Numbered from the stretch's first letter, positions 42,151-51,523 are shown. The stretch is 64,000 nucleotides of DNA from Vicinamibacterales bacterium (GCA_041659285.1 JBAZYO010000012.1:1-64000); one strand, 5' to 3'. Made by a program: numbers and translations. Notes: generated from the letters alone by a model not told the origin.

Positions 42151-42185
42151 TATATAGGTAAATAGGAACTTAATTACCTATTTAG
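42151..42185. promoter_or_regulatory. AT-rich palindromic operator/promoter of the benzoyl-CoA operon
   Basis: Nested inverted repeats lie here: ATAGGTAA (42154-42161) with TTACCTAT (42174-42181), and TAAATAGG (42159-42166) with CCTATTTA (42177-42184). The block is strikingly AT-rich in a GC-rich genome and 37 bases before the had start. It is a strong candidate operator, and the Rrf2 regulator at the operon end is the obvious candidate ligand. Confidence 0.7.
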
Positions 42186-42221
42186 GCCCGCGCCGGCGGC
42201 GCGGACCCGAGAGGGTGGGCC

Positions 42222-43295
42222 ATGCAGGTCTCCTCGTGGGTCGTCCAGCAGGTGGCTACGCCGATGACGCCGGAACTGCGCGCCGAGTCGGCCGGCCCGG
42301 GTGAGGTGATCGTCCAGGTTGCCGGGTGCGGCGTGTGCCACACCGACCTCGGGTTCTTCTACGACGGGGTGCCGACGCGGCATCCCTTCCCCCTGACACT
42401 CGGACACGAGATCAGCGGCACCGTCGTCGAGGCCGGCGCCGGCGCCGAGGCGTGGCTCGGCCGCGGCGTCGTCGTCCCCGCCGTGCTGCCCTGCGGCGAG
42501 TGCCCGGCATGCCGGGCGGGCCGCGGCCAGATCTGCCCGAAACAGATCTTCCCGGGCAGCGACGTGCACGGCGGCTTTGCCAGCCACGTCCGGCTGCCCG
42601 CGCGCGGGCTCTGTCCCGTGCCCGACCTGCGCGATCGGGCCATTAACCCGGGCGGCATCGAGCTCGCCGATCTCTCGGTGGTGGCCGACGCCATCTCCAC
42701 GCCCTACCAGGCCATCGTGCGGAGCGGCCTCGGCGCGGGCGACGTCGCCGTCTTCGTCGGCGCCGGTGGGGTGGGCGGCTTCGGCATCCAGGTGGCCGCC
42801 GCGCTCGGCGCCGCGGTAGTGGCCATCGACGTAAACCGGGACCGGCTGGCGCAGATGGCGGAACACGGCGCATCACTCACTATTGACCCGGCCGCGATCG
42901 AGCTGAAGGACCTCCGCAAGCATGTGCGGGCCTTTGCCGACTCGCGCGGCGTACCCTCCTGGCGCGTGAAGATCTTCGAAACCTCCGGCAGCACCAAGGG
43001 GCAGGCCACCGCCTTCGCCCTGTTGGGCCACGGCGGGTACTTGTCGGTGGTCGGCTACACGCCGCAGACCGTCGAGTTGCGCTTCTCCAACCTGATGGCC
43101 TTCGACGCCACCGCGCAGGGCAATTGGGGCTGCCTCCCCGAGCACTACCCCGCCATCGTCGGCCTGGTGCTGAAGGGCAGCATCGCCCTGGCGCCGTTCA
43201 TCGAGCGTCGTCCGCTCGCCACCATCAACGACGTCTTTGCCGAGCTGCACGCGGGTGGCGTGCTGCGGCGCCTCGTCCTCATCCCCGAGAGCTGA
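42222..43295 (+). CDS. had: 6-hydroxycyclohex-1-ene-1-carbonyl-CoA dehydrogenase
   Basis: The product is 357 aa, a zinc alcohol dehydrogenase of the MDR type. Catalytic zinc: GCGVCHTDLG and GHEISG; structural zinc: CGECPACRAGRGQIC; NAD-binding: VFVGAGGVGGFGIQVAAALGAAVVAID. The SDVHGGFASHVRLPARGLCPVP and NLMAFDATAQGNWGC stretches are as I recall them from Had enzymes of anaerobic benzoate degraders. It oxidises the 6-hydroxyl group after hydration by Dch. First gene of the operon, followed after one base by oah. Confidence 0.88.
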   Translation: MQVSSWVVQQVATPMTPELRAESAGPGEVIVQVAGCGVCHTDLGFFYDGVPTRHPFPLTLGHEISGTVVEAGAGAEAWLGRGVVVPAVLPCGECPACRAGRGQICPKQIFPGSDVHGGFASHVRLPARGLCPVPDLRDRAINPGGIELADLSVVADAISTPYQAIVRSGLGAGDVAVFVGAGGVGGFGIQVAAALGAAVVAIDVNRDRLAQMAEHGASLTIDPAAIELKDLRKHVRAFADSRGVPSWRVKIFETSGSTKGQATAFALLGHGGYLSVVGYTPQTVELRFSNLMAFDATAQGNWGCLPEHYPAIVGLVLKGSIALAPFIERRPLATINDVFAELHAGGVLRRLVLIPES

Positions 43296-43296
43296 C

Positions 43297-44385
43297 ATGA
43301 TCCACAAGGACCACGACCTCACCGCGCCACAAACGGCGCCGGGCATCCGCTATGAAGAACTTCCCCTGATCGACCCGGCGGGCGACGCCGTTCCCGGGCT
43401 GCATGTCGTCCGCCTCACGCTCGACAACCCGTCGCAGCTGAACTCGTACACGACGGAAATGGTCAAGGGCGTGATCCTCGGCATGCGGCGCGCGTCGAAC
43501 GATCGCGCGGCGGTGGCGGTGGTCTTCACCGGGGGCGGCACGCGCGCGTTCTGCACCGGCGGCAACACCGCCGAGTACGCGGAGTACTACGCGGGCCGGC
43601 CCGAGGAGTACCGGCAATACATGCGGCTGTTCAACGACATGGTGAGCGCCATCCTGATGTGCGACAAGCCGGTGATTTGCCGCGTCAACGGCATGCGCAT
43701 CGGCGGCGGGCAGGAGATCGGCATGGCCTGTGACTTCTCGGTCGCGCAGGACATGGCCATGTTCGGCCAGGCGGGTCCGCGGCACGGCTCGGCGCCCGAC
43801 GGCGGCAGCACCGACTTTCTGCCGCTGTTCACCGGCATCGAGGCGGCGATGGAAAGCTGCACCGTTTGCGAGCACTGGAGCGCCCACAAGGCGTACCGGC
43901 TCGGGCTGCTCACCGCCGTGGTGCCGGCTCTAAAGGTTGACGGCCGCTTCGTCCCCAACCCGTTTGCCGTCACCGACCGTTGGGTGGAGGAGGGGCGCAT
44001 CGTCTTCGGCGAGATGAAGACCGGTGCGCATCGCGACCAGGCCAAGGCCGTCGTCGCCCGCGGCGAGATCGACCTCTCGCGCCTCGACGCCGAGGTCGAC
44101 GCGCTGGTGTTCAAGCTGGCCAACACGTTCCCGGGCTGCCTGTCGAAGACCATCGAAAGCGTGCGCAAGCACAAGCTCGAACACTGGGACCGCAACAAGG
44201 AAAGTAACCGCGCGTGGCTCGGCCTCAACATGATGACCGAGGCGCGGGCCGGCTTCCGCGCGTTCAACGAAGGCAGCAAGACCTGCCGCGAGGCCGACAT
44301 GCTGTTGCTGCGACGCCGATTGGCCGAAGGGGCCACGTGGGGCGATGCGCTCACGGAAGAGATCCTCGAGAAGTGCCGCAGATGA
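43297..44385 (+). CDS. oah: 6-oxocyclohex-1-ene-1-carbonyl-CoA hydrolase
   Basis: The product is 362 aa, larger than ordinary crotonases, as Oah is. The fold motifs are GGGTRAFCTGGNTAEYAEYYAGRPEEYRQYMRLFNDM and CRVNGMRIGGGQEIGMACDFSVAQD, both typical of the ring-opening hydrolase. It hydrates and cleaves the ring to 3-hydroxypimelyl-CoA. Stop overlaps the following GNAT start (ATGA). The earlier in-frame Met at 43237 lies within had and is rejected. Confidence 0.9.
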   Translation: MIHKDHDLTAPQTAPGIRYEELPLIDPAGDAVPGLHVVRLTLDNPSQLNSYTTEMVKGVILGMRRASNDRAAVAVVFTGGGTRAFCTGGNTAEYAEYYAGRPEEYRQYMRLFNDMVSAILMCDKPVICRVNGMRIGGGQEIGMACDFSVAQDMAMFGQAGPRHGSAPDGGSTDFLPLFTGIEAAMESCTVCEHWSAHKAYRLGLLTAVVPALKVDGRFVPNPFAVTDRWVEEGRIVFGEMKTGAHRDQAKAVVARGEIDLSRLDAEVDALVFKLANTFPGCLSKTIESVRKHKLEHWDRNKESNRAWLGLNMMTEARAGFRAFNEGSKTCREADMLLLRRRLAEGATWGDALTEEILEKCRR

Positions 44386-44909
44386 CGCGGGGCAAACCAG
44401 GGCCGCAGATGACGCAGATTACACAGATCAAGACTTCAGGTGCTCAGGCCCTCAGGCCGGCCATTGGTCCCCTGCAGGCGGAGGACCTCCGCGCGGTCGT
44501 CCAGCTCGATGCGCAGCTCACCGGCCGCCGCAAGCCGGCGTACTGGAAGACGGTGTTCGGCGAGTTCGTCTCACCGGCCCGCGGATCGGCGCGCGTTGGA
44601 CTGGCCGCCCGCGAGGGCAAGCGGCTCTCGGGCTACCTGCTCGGCGAGGTCAGGGCCTTCGAGTTCGGCTCGGCGCCGTGCGGTTGGATTTTTGCCGTCG
44701 GCGTGGACCCCGCGCAGGCCCACCACGGCATCGGCTCGGCGCTGGTCGCCGAGGCCGGACGCCGCTTCAAACGTGCGGGCGTGGCCACGGTCCGCACGAT
44801 GGTGCGGCGCCACGACGTGTCCATGCTCGCGTTCTTCCGATCGAACGGCTTCGTCGGCGGCAGCTTCACGCAACTGGAGCTCGCCCTGCCGGCAGCGAAG
44901 GGGAGATGA
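44382..44909 (+). CDS. GNAT acetyltransferase inside the benzoyl-CoA operon
   Basis: The product is 175 aa. Acetyl-CoA site: IFAVGVDPAQAHHGIGSALVAEAGRRF, followed by VRTMVRRHDVSMLAFFRSNGF, the usual GNAT C-terminal strand. The first 27 residues are encoded by a short repeat (CCGCAGATGACGC at 44377 and 44402), so the true start may be ATG 44409. It is sandwiched between oah and dch with overlapping stops and starts on both sides. It may modify an enzyme of the pathway, or acetylate a small aromatic amine. Confidence 0.78.
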   Translation: MTRGKPGPQMTQITQIKTSGAQALRPAIGPLQAEDLRAVVQLDAQLTGRRKPAYWKTVFGEFVSPARGSARVGLAAREGKRLSGYLLGEVRAFEFGSAPCGWIFAVGVDPAQAHHGIGSALVAEAGRRFKRAGVATVRTMVRRHDVSMLAFFRSNGFVGGSFTQLELALPAAKGR

Positions 44910-45682
44910 CGATGGAGAGCGGTCCACTGGCGGTGACGCGGCTGGACGACGGCGCGATCTGGCGTGTCGCCATCGGCGGCTCGAAAGGCAACATCCTCGA
45001 TGCCGCGGTGATGCAGGCGCTCACCGAGGTCTTCCGGGACGCGAAGGCCGCCGCGCATCTCAAGGCCATCTGCCTCGAGGGGCAGGGCGCGCATTTCTCG
45101 TTCGGCGCCAGCGTGCCGGAGCACCTGCCCCCGCTCGCCGAAGCGATGCTGGAGGCGTTCCATGGCGCGCTGCTCGCGATGATCGACAGCGGCGTCCCGG
45201 TGCTGGCCGCGGTCCGCGGCCAGTGCCTCGGCGGCGGCCTCGAGCTGGTCTCGTTGTGCCATCACATCGTCGCCGCACACGATGCCCGGATGGGCCAGCC
45301 CGAGATCATGCTGGGCGTGTTCGCGCCGGTGGCGTCGCTGGTGCTGGCCGACCGCGTCGGCCGTGGCGCCGCCGAAGACCTTTGCCTGTCGGGCCGCTCG
45401 GTCACCGCCGACGAGGCCCTGGCAATGCGGCTGGTCGACCAGATCGCCGCCGACCCCGCCGAGGCCGCGATCGCCTGGGCCCGCACGCACCTGCTGCCGA
45501 AATCGGCCTCGAGCCTGCGCTACGCGGTGCGGGCATCGCGAGCGGCGCTCCGCAACCGGCTCGCCACCGAACTGCCGGCCATCGAGCGCCTCTACCTTGA
45601 CGGCCTGATGTCCACGGCCGACGCGGTCGAGGGCCTCAAGGCGTTCATGGAGCGGCGGCCGGCGGCATGGAGGGACGCATGA
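44906..45682 (+). CDS. dch: Cyclohexa-1,5-diene-1-carbonyl-CoA hydratase
   Basis: The product is 258 aa of the crotonase fold. Oxyanion-hole segments: GQGAHFSFGASVPEHLP (66-80) and VRGQCLGGGLELVSLCHHIVAAHDARMGQPEIMLGVFAPVAS. These are characteristic of Dch/BzdW-type enzymes; the position between oah and bcrC supports it. It adds water to the dienoyl-CoA made by benzoyl-CoA reductase. Starts inside the GNAT stop (ATGA) and ends inside the bcrC start. Confidence 0.88.
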   Translation: MTMESGPLAVTRLDDGAIWRVAIGGSKGNILDAAVMQALTEVFRDAKAAAHLKAICLEGQGAHFSFGASVPEHLPPLAEAMLEAFHGALLAMIDSGVPVLAAVRGQCLGGGLELVSLCHHIVAAHDARMGQPEIMLGVFAPVASLVLADRVGRGAAEDLCLSGRSVTADEALAMRLVDQIAADPAEAAIAWARTHLLPKSASSLRYAVRASRAALRNRLATELPAIERLYLDGLMSTADAVEGLKAFMERRPAAWRDA

Positions 45683-46854
45683 GCGAAGATCCCCGCCTCA
45701 CCGCCCTCGTCTCGGCAGCCGGCACGCTGTTTCGCGACCAGGCGCTCGATGCGGTGCGCGCGTGGAAGGCGCGCACCGGCGGCCTCGCCGTCGGCTTCCT
45801 CCCCATCTACGTGCCGCGCGAGCTGCTGCACGCGCAGGGCGTGCTCCCGGTGGGCCTGATGGGCGGCCGTCCCGACCTCGAGATCATCAAGGGCGACGCC
45901 TATTACCAGTCGTACATCTGCCACCTGCCGCGCAGCACGATCGAGCTCGGCCTCAACGGCAGCTACGCTGCCCTCGATGGCCTGATCTTTCCAGCCATCT
46001 GCGACGTCATCCGCAACCTCTCGGGGATGTGGCAGATGCTCTTCCCGCACGTGCTGGTCCACTACTTCGACGTGCCGCAGAATTTCGACCCCGGGATCGG
46101 CGGCGCCTTCTATCGTCGCGACCTCGAGGCCCTCGCCACGGCGCTCGCGGAGCGCGGTGCGCGCCCGCTCACCGCCGAAGCGTTGCGGGAGTCGATCGCG
46201 CTCTACAACGAAAACCGGCGGCTGGTGCGCGAGCTCTATGCCCTGCGCCGGCGCGAGCCGTGGAAGGTGCCGACTCACGAGCTCTACGTGGTGCTGCGCG
46301 CCGCCCTGCTGATGCCGGTGGAGGAATCGACGCCGATGTTCGCCGGCTACCTCGCGCTGACCTCGGCCGACGAGTCGCGGCGGCCGCAGGACCAGGCGCG
46401 CGTGCTGGTGGCCGGCTCGTTCTGCGAGCAGCCGCCGCTGGCGCTGATCAAGACGCTCGAGCGGTCCGGCTGCTACATCGTGGACGACGACTTCGTGCAG
46501 GTGCACCGCTTCATCCGGTCGGACATCCCGGTGGACGGCGATCCGCTGCAGCGACTGGTCGACGCCCTGCTGACCGACGCCGTGGCCAGTCCCACGCGCT
46601 ACATCGCCGGCGGCGTGAAGGGCGCCGACCTCGAGCAGCGCCTCGCCGAGAGCAGCGCCGAGGGTGTGCTCTTCTGCGCACCCAGCTTCTGCGACCCCGC
46701 GTTGCTCGACCAGCCGATGGCGGTGCGCGCGGCCGAGCGCGCCGGCGCGCCCTGGACCGCGTTCAAGTACGCCGAGAACAGCGGCCAGTTCCAGGTGATC
46801 CGCGAGCAGGCGGGCACCTTTGCGGATTCGATCAAGCTCTGGAGCAATGCATGA
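45679..46854 (+). CDS. bcrC: Benzoyl-CoA reductase subunit C
   Basis: The product is 391 aa, 2-hydroxyglutaryl-CoA dehydratase D-type fold. VGFLPIYVPRELLHAQGVLPVGLMGG near residue 45 and VAGSFCEQPPLALIKTLERSGC (245-270) plus VLFCAPSFCDPALLDQP supply the conserved Cys set. With BcrB it binds benzoyl-CoA and the active-site clusters of the ATP-dependent (class I) reductase. The start ATG 45679 overlaps the dch stop by four bases; an in-frame Met four codons earlier is possible. Confidence 0.92.
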   Translation: MSEDPRLTALVSAAGTLFRDQALDAVRAWKARTGGLAVGFLPIYVPRELLHAQGVLPVGLMGGRPDLEIIKGDAYYQSYICHLPRSTIELGLNGSYAALDGLIFPAICDVIRNLSGMWQMLFPHVLVHYFDVPQNFDPGIGGAFYRRDLEALATALAERGARPLTAEALRESIALYNENRRLVRELYALRRREPWKVPTHELYVVLRAALLMPVEESTPMFAGYLALTSADESRRPQDQARVLVAGSFCEQPPLALIKTLERSGCYIVDDDFVQVHRFIRSDIPVDGDPLQRLVDALLTDAVASPTRYIAGGVKGADLEQRLAESSAEGVLFCAPSFCDPALLDQPMAVRAAERAGAPWTAFKYAENSGQFQVIREQAGTFADSIKLWSNA

Positions 46855-48146
46855 GCCCCGCACCAACGGCCGCGGCGCCCGCGCGGAAGGACGACAGCCA
46901 GGTCCGGCAGAAGGCGATGATCGCCAGGCACTTCGACCGCCTGGCCGCCGCGCCCGAGACCGGCGCGCGCACGGCCTATACCTTCGTGCCGGGCAACCTC
47001 ACCGAGCTCCTCCTCAGCTTCGACGTGCTGCCGGTGCTGCCCGAGATCAACGCCCTGCAATCGGCCATGCGCGGCAAGACCGCGGAGTACATCGCCATCG
47101 CCGAGAAGCACGGCCACTCCGAGGACGTCTGCACATACGTGAAGAGCGACATCGGGATGATGAAGTCGGGCAACATCGGCCCCACCGGCCAGCGCCTGCC
47201 GAGTCCGGACCTGCTGCTGCTCTCCTATACCGGCTGCTTCACGTTCATGAAGTGGTTCGAGCTGCTGCGCGAGGAGTATCACTGCCCGGTGGCCATGCTG
47301 CACGTACCCTACCAGGCCGACGGCCGCATCACCGACGCCATGCGCACCTACGTCGTCGATCAGCTCAAGCAGGTGGTGATTCCGAAGCTGGAGGAGGTGA
47401 CCGGCCGCAAGTACGACGAGGACCGCCTCCGCGAGCATTTGGCCCGATCGGCGCAGGCCGAGGATGATCTCGTGTGGGTGCTGCAGTCGGCGAAGAACGT
47501 GCCGTCACCCATCGACGCCTATTTCGGTGCGGTCTACTACGTGGGGCCCATCTTCAGCGCGTTCCGAGGCACCACCGACGCGGTGGACTACTACCGGGAG
47601 CTGCGGGAGGAAATCGCCGAGCGCATTCGCCAGGGCAAGGGACCGGTGACGCCCGAGGGCGAGGTGGAGCGCGAGCGCTTCCGCGTGGTCGTCGAGGGCC
47701 CGCCCAACTGGACCAGCTTCCGGCAGTTCTGGAAGATGTTCGCCGATGAGGGCGCGGTGGCGGTGGCGTCCACCTATTCGAAGGTGGGCGGCGTCTACGA
47801 CCTCGGGTTCCGCCACGATCCCGATCACCCGCTCGAGACGCTGGCCGACTACTGCCTGGGCTGCTACACCAACCTGAGCCTGCCCACCCGCATCGACCTG
47901 CTGACGCGATACGTGTCGGAGTACCGCGCCGACGGCTTCCTGATCAACTCGGTCAAGAGCTGCAACTCCTTCAGCGCCGGGCAGCTGCACATCCTGCGCG
48001 AGGTGGAGGCGCGGTCGGGCCGCCCGGGCGGCTTCATCGAGAGCGACCTGGTGGACCCGCGCTACTTCTCGGCGGCCAACATCAAGAACCGGCTCGAGTC
48101 GTACTTCCAGATGATCGAGCAGAAGCGGCCCGGGGTGGCGTCGTGA
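46851..48146 (+). CDS. bcrB: Benzoyl-CoA reductase subunit B
   Basis: The product is 431 aa, same superfamily as BcrC. Motifs: FVPGNLTELLLSFDVLPVLPEINALQSA, the Cys of LLSYTGCFTFMKWFELLREEY, and FLINSVKSCNSFSAGQLHILREVEARSGRPGGFIESDLVDPRYFSAANIKNRLESY. With BcrC it forms the substrate-reducing half. Overlaps bcrC at its start and bcrA at its end (GTGA). Confidence 0.93.
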   Translation: MSPAPTAAAPARKDDSQVRQKAMIARHFDRLAAAPETGARTAYTFVPGNLTELLLSFDVLPVLPEINALQSAMRGKTAEYIAIAEKHGHSEDVCTYVKSDIGMMKSGNIGPTGQRLPSPDLLLLSYTGCFTFMKWFELLREEYHCPVAMLHVPYQADGRITDAMRTYVVDQLKQVVIPKLEEVTGRKYDEDRLREHLARSAQAEDDLVWVLQSAKNVPSPIDAYFGAVYYVGPIFSAFRGTTDAVDYYRELREEIAERIRQGKGPVTPEGEVERERFRVVVEGPPNWTSFRQFWKMFADEGAVAVASTYSKVGGVYDLGFRHDPDHPLETLADYCLGCYTNLSLPTRIDLLTRYVSEYRADGFLINSVKSCNSFSAGQLHILREVEARSGRPGGFIESDLVDPRYFSAANIKNRLESYFQMIEQKRPGVAS

Positions 48147-49453
48147 ACTACACCGTCGGCATCGACCTCGGCTCGACCACCACCAAGGCGGTGGTGCTCG
48201 GCGAAGACGGCACGGTGCTGGGCCGCGGCATCACCAATTCGCGCAGCAACTACGACGTCGCCTGCCAGGTCGCCCTCAGCGAAGCCCTGATCAACACCCG
48301 CTTCTCGCTGATCGCGGGCGAGTTCCGCGGCATCGCGCGTGATCCCTCGCAGGCGACCACACTGATCGGCGCGCTCGAGCGGAAGTTCCGCGCCGAGCAG
48401 TACCGCTCGCAGCTGCGCGTGCTCGACACCGAGCTGCGCCGGTTCCTCTCGCGCCTGCTCACCAGGCCGCCGGCGGCCGCCGCCATCGTCGATCGCATCG
48501 TCGAGCGGATGCACGGCGAGATCGACGCGCTCTACGCGGAAGGCGCGCGGCGCAAGAGCGACTTCTTCCGCGACCTGGCGGGCAGCCGCTACCTCGCCCT
48601 GGCGGAGGACGAGGCGCGCGCCACCGGCGTCAGCTTCGACCTGCTGGCCGGCCTGTTCGACAAGGCCATTCTCGACGTCGAGAACTCCGCCGAGGCGGCG
48701 GGGCATTTCGATCAGCACGCGGCAGTGGCCCTCGCCGGCCTGCCCGGCGCGGACCCGGCGCTGACGACCGCGGTCGCGCGCGTGTCGGCGCTCACGCTCG
48801 AGCAGATCGGCAGCGTCGGCACCGGCTACGGCCGCCAGCGCCTGCCGTTCCCCGAGGGCCGCATCCGCTCCGAGATCCTGTGCCATGGGCTGGGCGCCCA
48901 CGCGATGTTCCCGCACACCAGGACCGTGCTGGACATCGGCGGACAAGACACCAAGGCCATCCAGGTGGACGAGCAGGGCATCGTCACGTCGTTCCAGATG
49001 AACGATCGCTGCGCCGCCGGGTGCGGCCGCTATCTCGGCTACATCGCCGACGAGATGAGCCTCGGCCTGCACGAGCTGGGGCCGATCGCGATCCAGTCGT
49101 CGGCGCCGGTGCGGATCAACTCCACGTGCACGGTCTTTGCGGGTGCGGAACTGCGCGAGCGGCTCTCGCTTGGCGAGAAACGCGAGGACATTCTCGCCGG
49201 ACTGCACCGGGCGATCGTGCTGCGGGCGATGTCGCTGCTGGCGCGCTCGGGCGGCGTCAAGGACGAATTCACCTTCACCGGGGGCGTCGCCCGGAACCAG
49301 GCGGCGGTGGCGGCCCTGGTCAAGCTGGTAAATGAAAACTACGGTGCCCGCACGGTGAACATCTCGGACGACTCGATCTACACCGGCGCGCTCGGCGCGG
49401 CGCTGTTCGCGCTGCGCAGTGCCGGGAGCCGGGAGTGCCGGAGAACCGCATGA
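48143..49453 (+). CDS. bcrA: Benzoyl-CoA reductase subunit A (ATPase/electron activator)
   Basis: The product is 436 aa of the ASKHA ATPase fold. VGIDLGSTTTKAVVL is phosphate-1 and VLDIGGQDTKAIQ phosphate-2. The bridging Fe-S Cys are in NDRCAAGCGRYLGY and RINSTCTVFAGAELRERL; FTFTGGVARNQAAV is the adenosine motif. It has an inserted segment (about 60-200) typical of BcrA/BzdQ and lacking in BcrD. It hydrolyses ATP to drive single electrons into BcrBC. GTG start at 48143. Confidence 0.93.
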   Translation: MNYTVGIDLGSTTTKAVVLGEDGTVLGRGITNSRSNYDVACQVALSEALINTRFSLIAGEFRGIARDPSQATTLIGALERKFRAEQYRSQLRVLDTELRRFLSRLLTRPPAAAAIVDRIVERMHGEIDALYAEGARRKSDFFRDLAGSRYLALAEDEARATGVSFDLLAGLFDKAILDVENSAEAAGHFDQHAAVALAGLPGADPALTTAVARVSALTLEQIGSVGTGYGRQRLPFPEGRIRSEILCHGLGAHAMFPHTRTVLDIGGQDTKAIQVDEQGIVTSFQMNDRCAAGCGRYLGYIADEMSLGLHELGPIAIQSSAPVRINSTCTVFAGAELRERLSLGEKREDILAGLHRAIVLRAMSLLARSGGVKDEFTFTGGVARNQAAVAALVKLVNENYGARTVNISDDSIYTGALGAALFALRSAGSRECRRTA

Positions 49454-50295
49454 TCACCACCGGAATCGACGTCGGATCGGCCGCCATCAAGGTCGCCGTC
49501 ATGGACAGCGATGGCCAGGGCGCGGAGCGCCTGCTTGGCGCCGTCACCGAGCGCGTGCGCAAACGCGACTCGCTGGCCGTGGTCGAGACCGCCTACGAGT
49601 CGGCCCTGGCCGGCGCGGGCGTGGCGCGCGAGGCCGTCGAGTACGTGGCCACCACGGGTGAGGGCGAGTCGGTGCCCTTTCGCACCGGCCACTTCTACGG
49701 CATGACCACCCATGCCCGGGGCGGCCTGTTCCTGGAGCCGGCCGCGCGCGGCGTCGTTGACATCGGCGCGCTGCACGCCCGGGCGGTGCGCATGGACGAG
49801 CGGGCCAAGGTGCTTGGCTACCGGATGACCAGCCAATGCGCGTCGGGGTCCGGGCAGTTTCTCGAGAACATCGCGCGCTATCTCGGCGTCACGCTCGAAG
49901 AGATCGGACGGTTGTCGAAGACCGGCGACCAGCCTGAGCCATGCTCCTCGATCTGCGCCGTGCTGGCGGAGACCGACGTCATCAACATGGTGTCGCGCGG
50001 CATCACCATTCCCAACATCCTGCGCGGCATCCACCAGTCGATGGCCGGCCGCTACTTGAAGCTGGTCGTGTCGGCCGGGATCCAGGACGTGGTGCTGATC
50101 ACCGGCGGCCTCGCCGCGGACGAAGGGCTGCTGGCCGCGCTCGCCGACGCCGCGTCCACCCAGAAGGCGGCCGTTGACATCCGCAGCCATCCGCAGTCGA
50201 TGCTGGCCGGCGCCATCGGCGCGGCGCTGTGGGGCGCCTTCCGCGCGCGCCGCCTGGCCGAGCGCGGCGGCCTGCTGGGCAGGAGCGCCGCATGA
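49450..50295 (+). CDS. bcrD: Benzoyl-CoA reductase subunit D (ATPase/electron activator)
   Basis: The product is 281 aa, the shorter ASKHA partner of BcrA. TTGIDVGSAAIKVAVM is phosphate-1, GVVDIGALHARAVRM is in the phosphate-2 place, and the cluster Cys are in MTSQCASGSGQFLEN and EPCSSICAVLAETDVIN. Here the usual GGxDxK of phosphate-2 reads IGALHARAV, which is a deviation from BcrA; whether this subunit retains ATPase activity is therefore uncertain. ATGA overlap with bcrA; ATG at 50292 of the next gene overlaps its stop. Confidence 0.9.
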   Translation: MITTGIDVGSAAIKVAVMDSDGQGAERLLGAVTERVRKRDSLAVVETAYESALAGAGVAREAVEYVATTGEGESVPFRTGHFYGMTTHARGGLFLEPAARGVVDIGALHARAVRMDERAKVLGYRMTSQCASGSGQFLENIARYLGVTLEEIGRLSKTGDQPEPCSSICAVLAETDVINMVSRGITIPNILRGIHQSMAGRYLKLVVSAGIQDVVLITGGLAADEGLLAALADAASTQKAAVDIRSHPQSMLAGAIGAALWGAFRARRLAERGGLLGRSAA

Positions 50296-51032
50296 ACCAG
50301 CTGGCGCACCACGTCGCCCTGTCCCTCGAGGGACGGGTCGCGATCGTCACCGGCGGTGGCGGCGGCATTGGCACCGCCGTCGCCGCGCAGCTTGACGAGG
50401 CGGGGGCCCGCGTGATCACCTTCGATCGCGCCGACCGGCCCGGCCCGCCGGGCACCGATTCGATCCCGTGCGACATGACCAACGGCGCCGAGGTCGCCGC
50501 CGCCCTGGAGCAGGTGGTGAACACCGAGGGCCGTCTCGACATCGTGGTGCACTGCGCGGGCATCACGCGCGACCGCTCGCTTGCGCGCATGACCGACGTG
50601 GAATGGTCCGAGGTGATCGAGACCAATCTCGGTTCGGCCTTTCATCTCGTCCGCGGGGCGATCGCGCCGCTTCGCGAGGCCGGAGGCGGGGCCATCGTGC
50701 TGGTCGCCTCGATCAACGCGGAACGCGGCAAGGCCGGACAGGCCAACTACACCGCCAGCAAGGCCGGGCTGATCGGGCTCGCCAAGACGGCGGCACGGGA
50801 GCTGGGCCGGCACGGCATCCGCGTCAACGTGGTGGCGCCAGGCTGGATCGACTCGGCGATGACGGCCGCGCTCGGACCCGAGTTCCGCCAGCGGGCGCTC
50901 GACGAGACCGTGCTCGGGCGGGTCGGCACGCCCGGCGACGTGGCGGGACCCGTGCTGTTCCTGTGCTCGCCGCTCAGCCGGCACATCACCGGCCAGGTGC
51001 TGCGCGTCGACGGTGGACAGCTCATCGGCTAA
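50292..51032 (+). CDS. Short-chain dehydrogenase/reductase (FabG-like)
   Basis: The product is 246 aa, a classical SDR: TGGGGGIGTAVAAQL (cofactor), VHCAGIT (NNAG variant), catalytic Ser in LVASINA, and YTASK (Tyr and Lys). FabG-like ones often act on beta-hydroxyacyl-CoA. In this operon, oxidation of 3-hydroxypimelyl-CoA, the product of Oah, is a natural task, though not proven by sequence. Confidence 0.82.
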   Translation: MNQLAHHVALSLEGRVAIVTGGGGGIGTAVAAQLDEAGARVITFDRADRPGPPGTDSIPCDMTNGAEVAAALEQVVNTEGRLDIVVHCAGITRDRSLARMTDVEWSEVIETNLGSAFHLVRGAIAPLREAGGGAIVLVASINAERGKAGQANYTASKAGLIGLAKTAARELGRHGIRVNVVAPGWIDSAMTAALGPEFRQRALDETVLGRVGTPGDVAGPVLFLCSPLSRHITGQVLRVDGGQLIG

Positions 51033-51049
51033 CCTTCAGGAGACTCCTC

Positions 51050-51523
51050 ATGGACACGCTCGATCCCCTGGCCCTCGACGTCGTCGTTCGCAACCTGAAC
51101 TCAGCGGATCTGGACGCCGTCATCCTGCTCGATGCCAAGAACGTTGGCCGGCGCCGCGAGGAGTTCTTCAAGCTGAAACTCAAGCAGGCGCTGTCCGACA
51201 CCGGCATCACGGTGTCCCTCGCCGCCGAAGTGAAAGGCGCGTTCGTCGGCTTCCTGCTGGCGCGCGTCTTCTACGGCGAATTCGGCGTCACCGAGCGCGT
51301 CGCGGTGATGGACGTCATCGACGTCCACCCCGCCTTCCGCGGCCTGCACGTGGCCACGGCGCTGCTGGACCAGCTGCGCACGAACCTCGTCGGGCTGGGC
51401 ATCGGCGTGCTGAGGACCGAGGTGGGTTGGGAGAACACGGAGCTGCTCGGCTTCTTCCGCCGCGAAGGCTTCGTGATGGCCCAGCGGGTCTGCCTCGATC
51501 TCGAGGTCGCGGCCACCCGATGA
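51050..51523 (+). CDS. GNAT acetyltransferase coupled to the Rrf2 regulator (BadL-like position)
   Basis: The product is 157 aa. Acetyl-CoA site is VIDVHPAFRGLHVATALLDQLRTNL (the R-G-x-x-x-A variant), then LRTEVGWENTELLGFFRREGF. Start has AGGAG six bases upstream. Its stop overlaps the Rrf2 start (ATGA). In Rhodopseudomonas palustris a GNAT, BadL, makes acetamidobenzoates that act on the Rrf2-type repressor BadM; the pairing here is analogous. Orthology is inferred from context. Confidence 0.75.
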   Translation: MDTLDPLALDVVVRNLNSADLDAVILLDAKNVGRRREEFFKLKLKQALSDTGITVSLAAEVKGAFVGFLLARVFYGEFGVTERVAVMDVIDVHPAFRGLHVATALLDQLRTNLVGLGIGVLRTEVGWENTELLGFFRREGFVMAQRVCLDLEVAATR

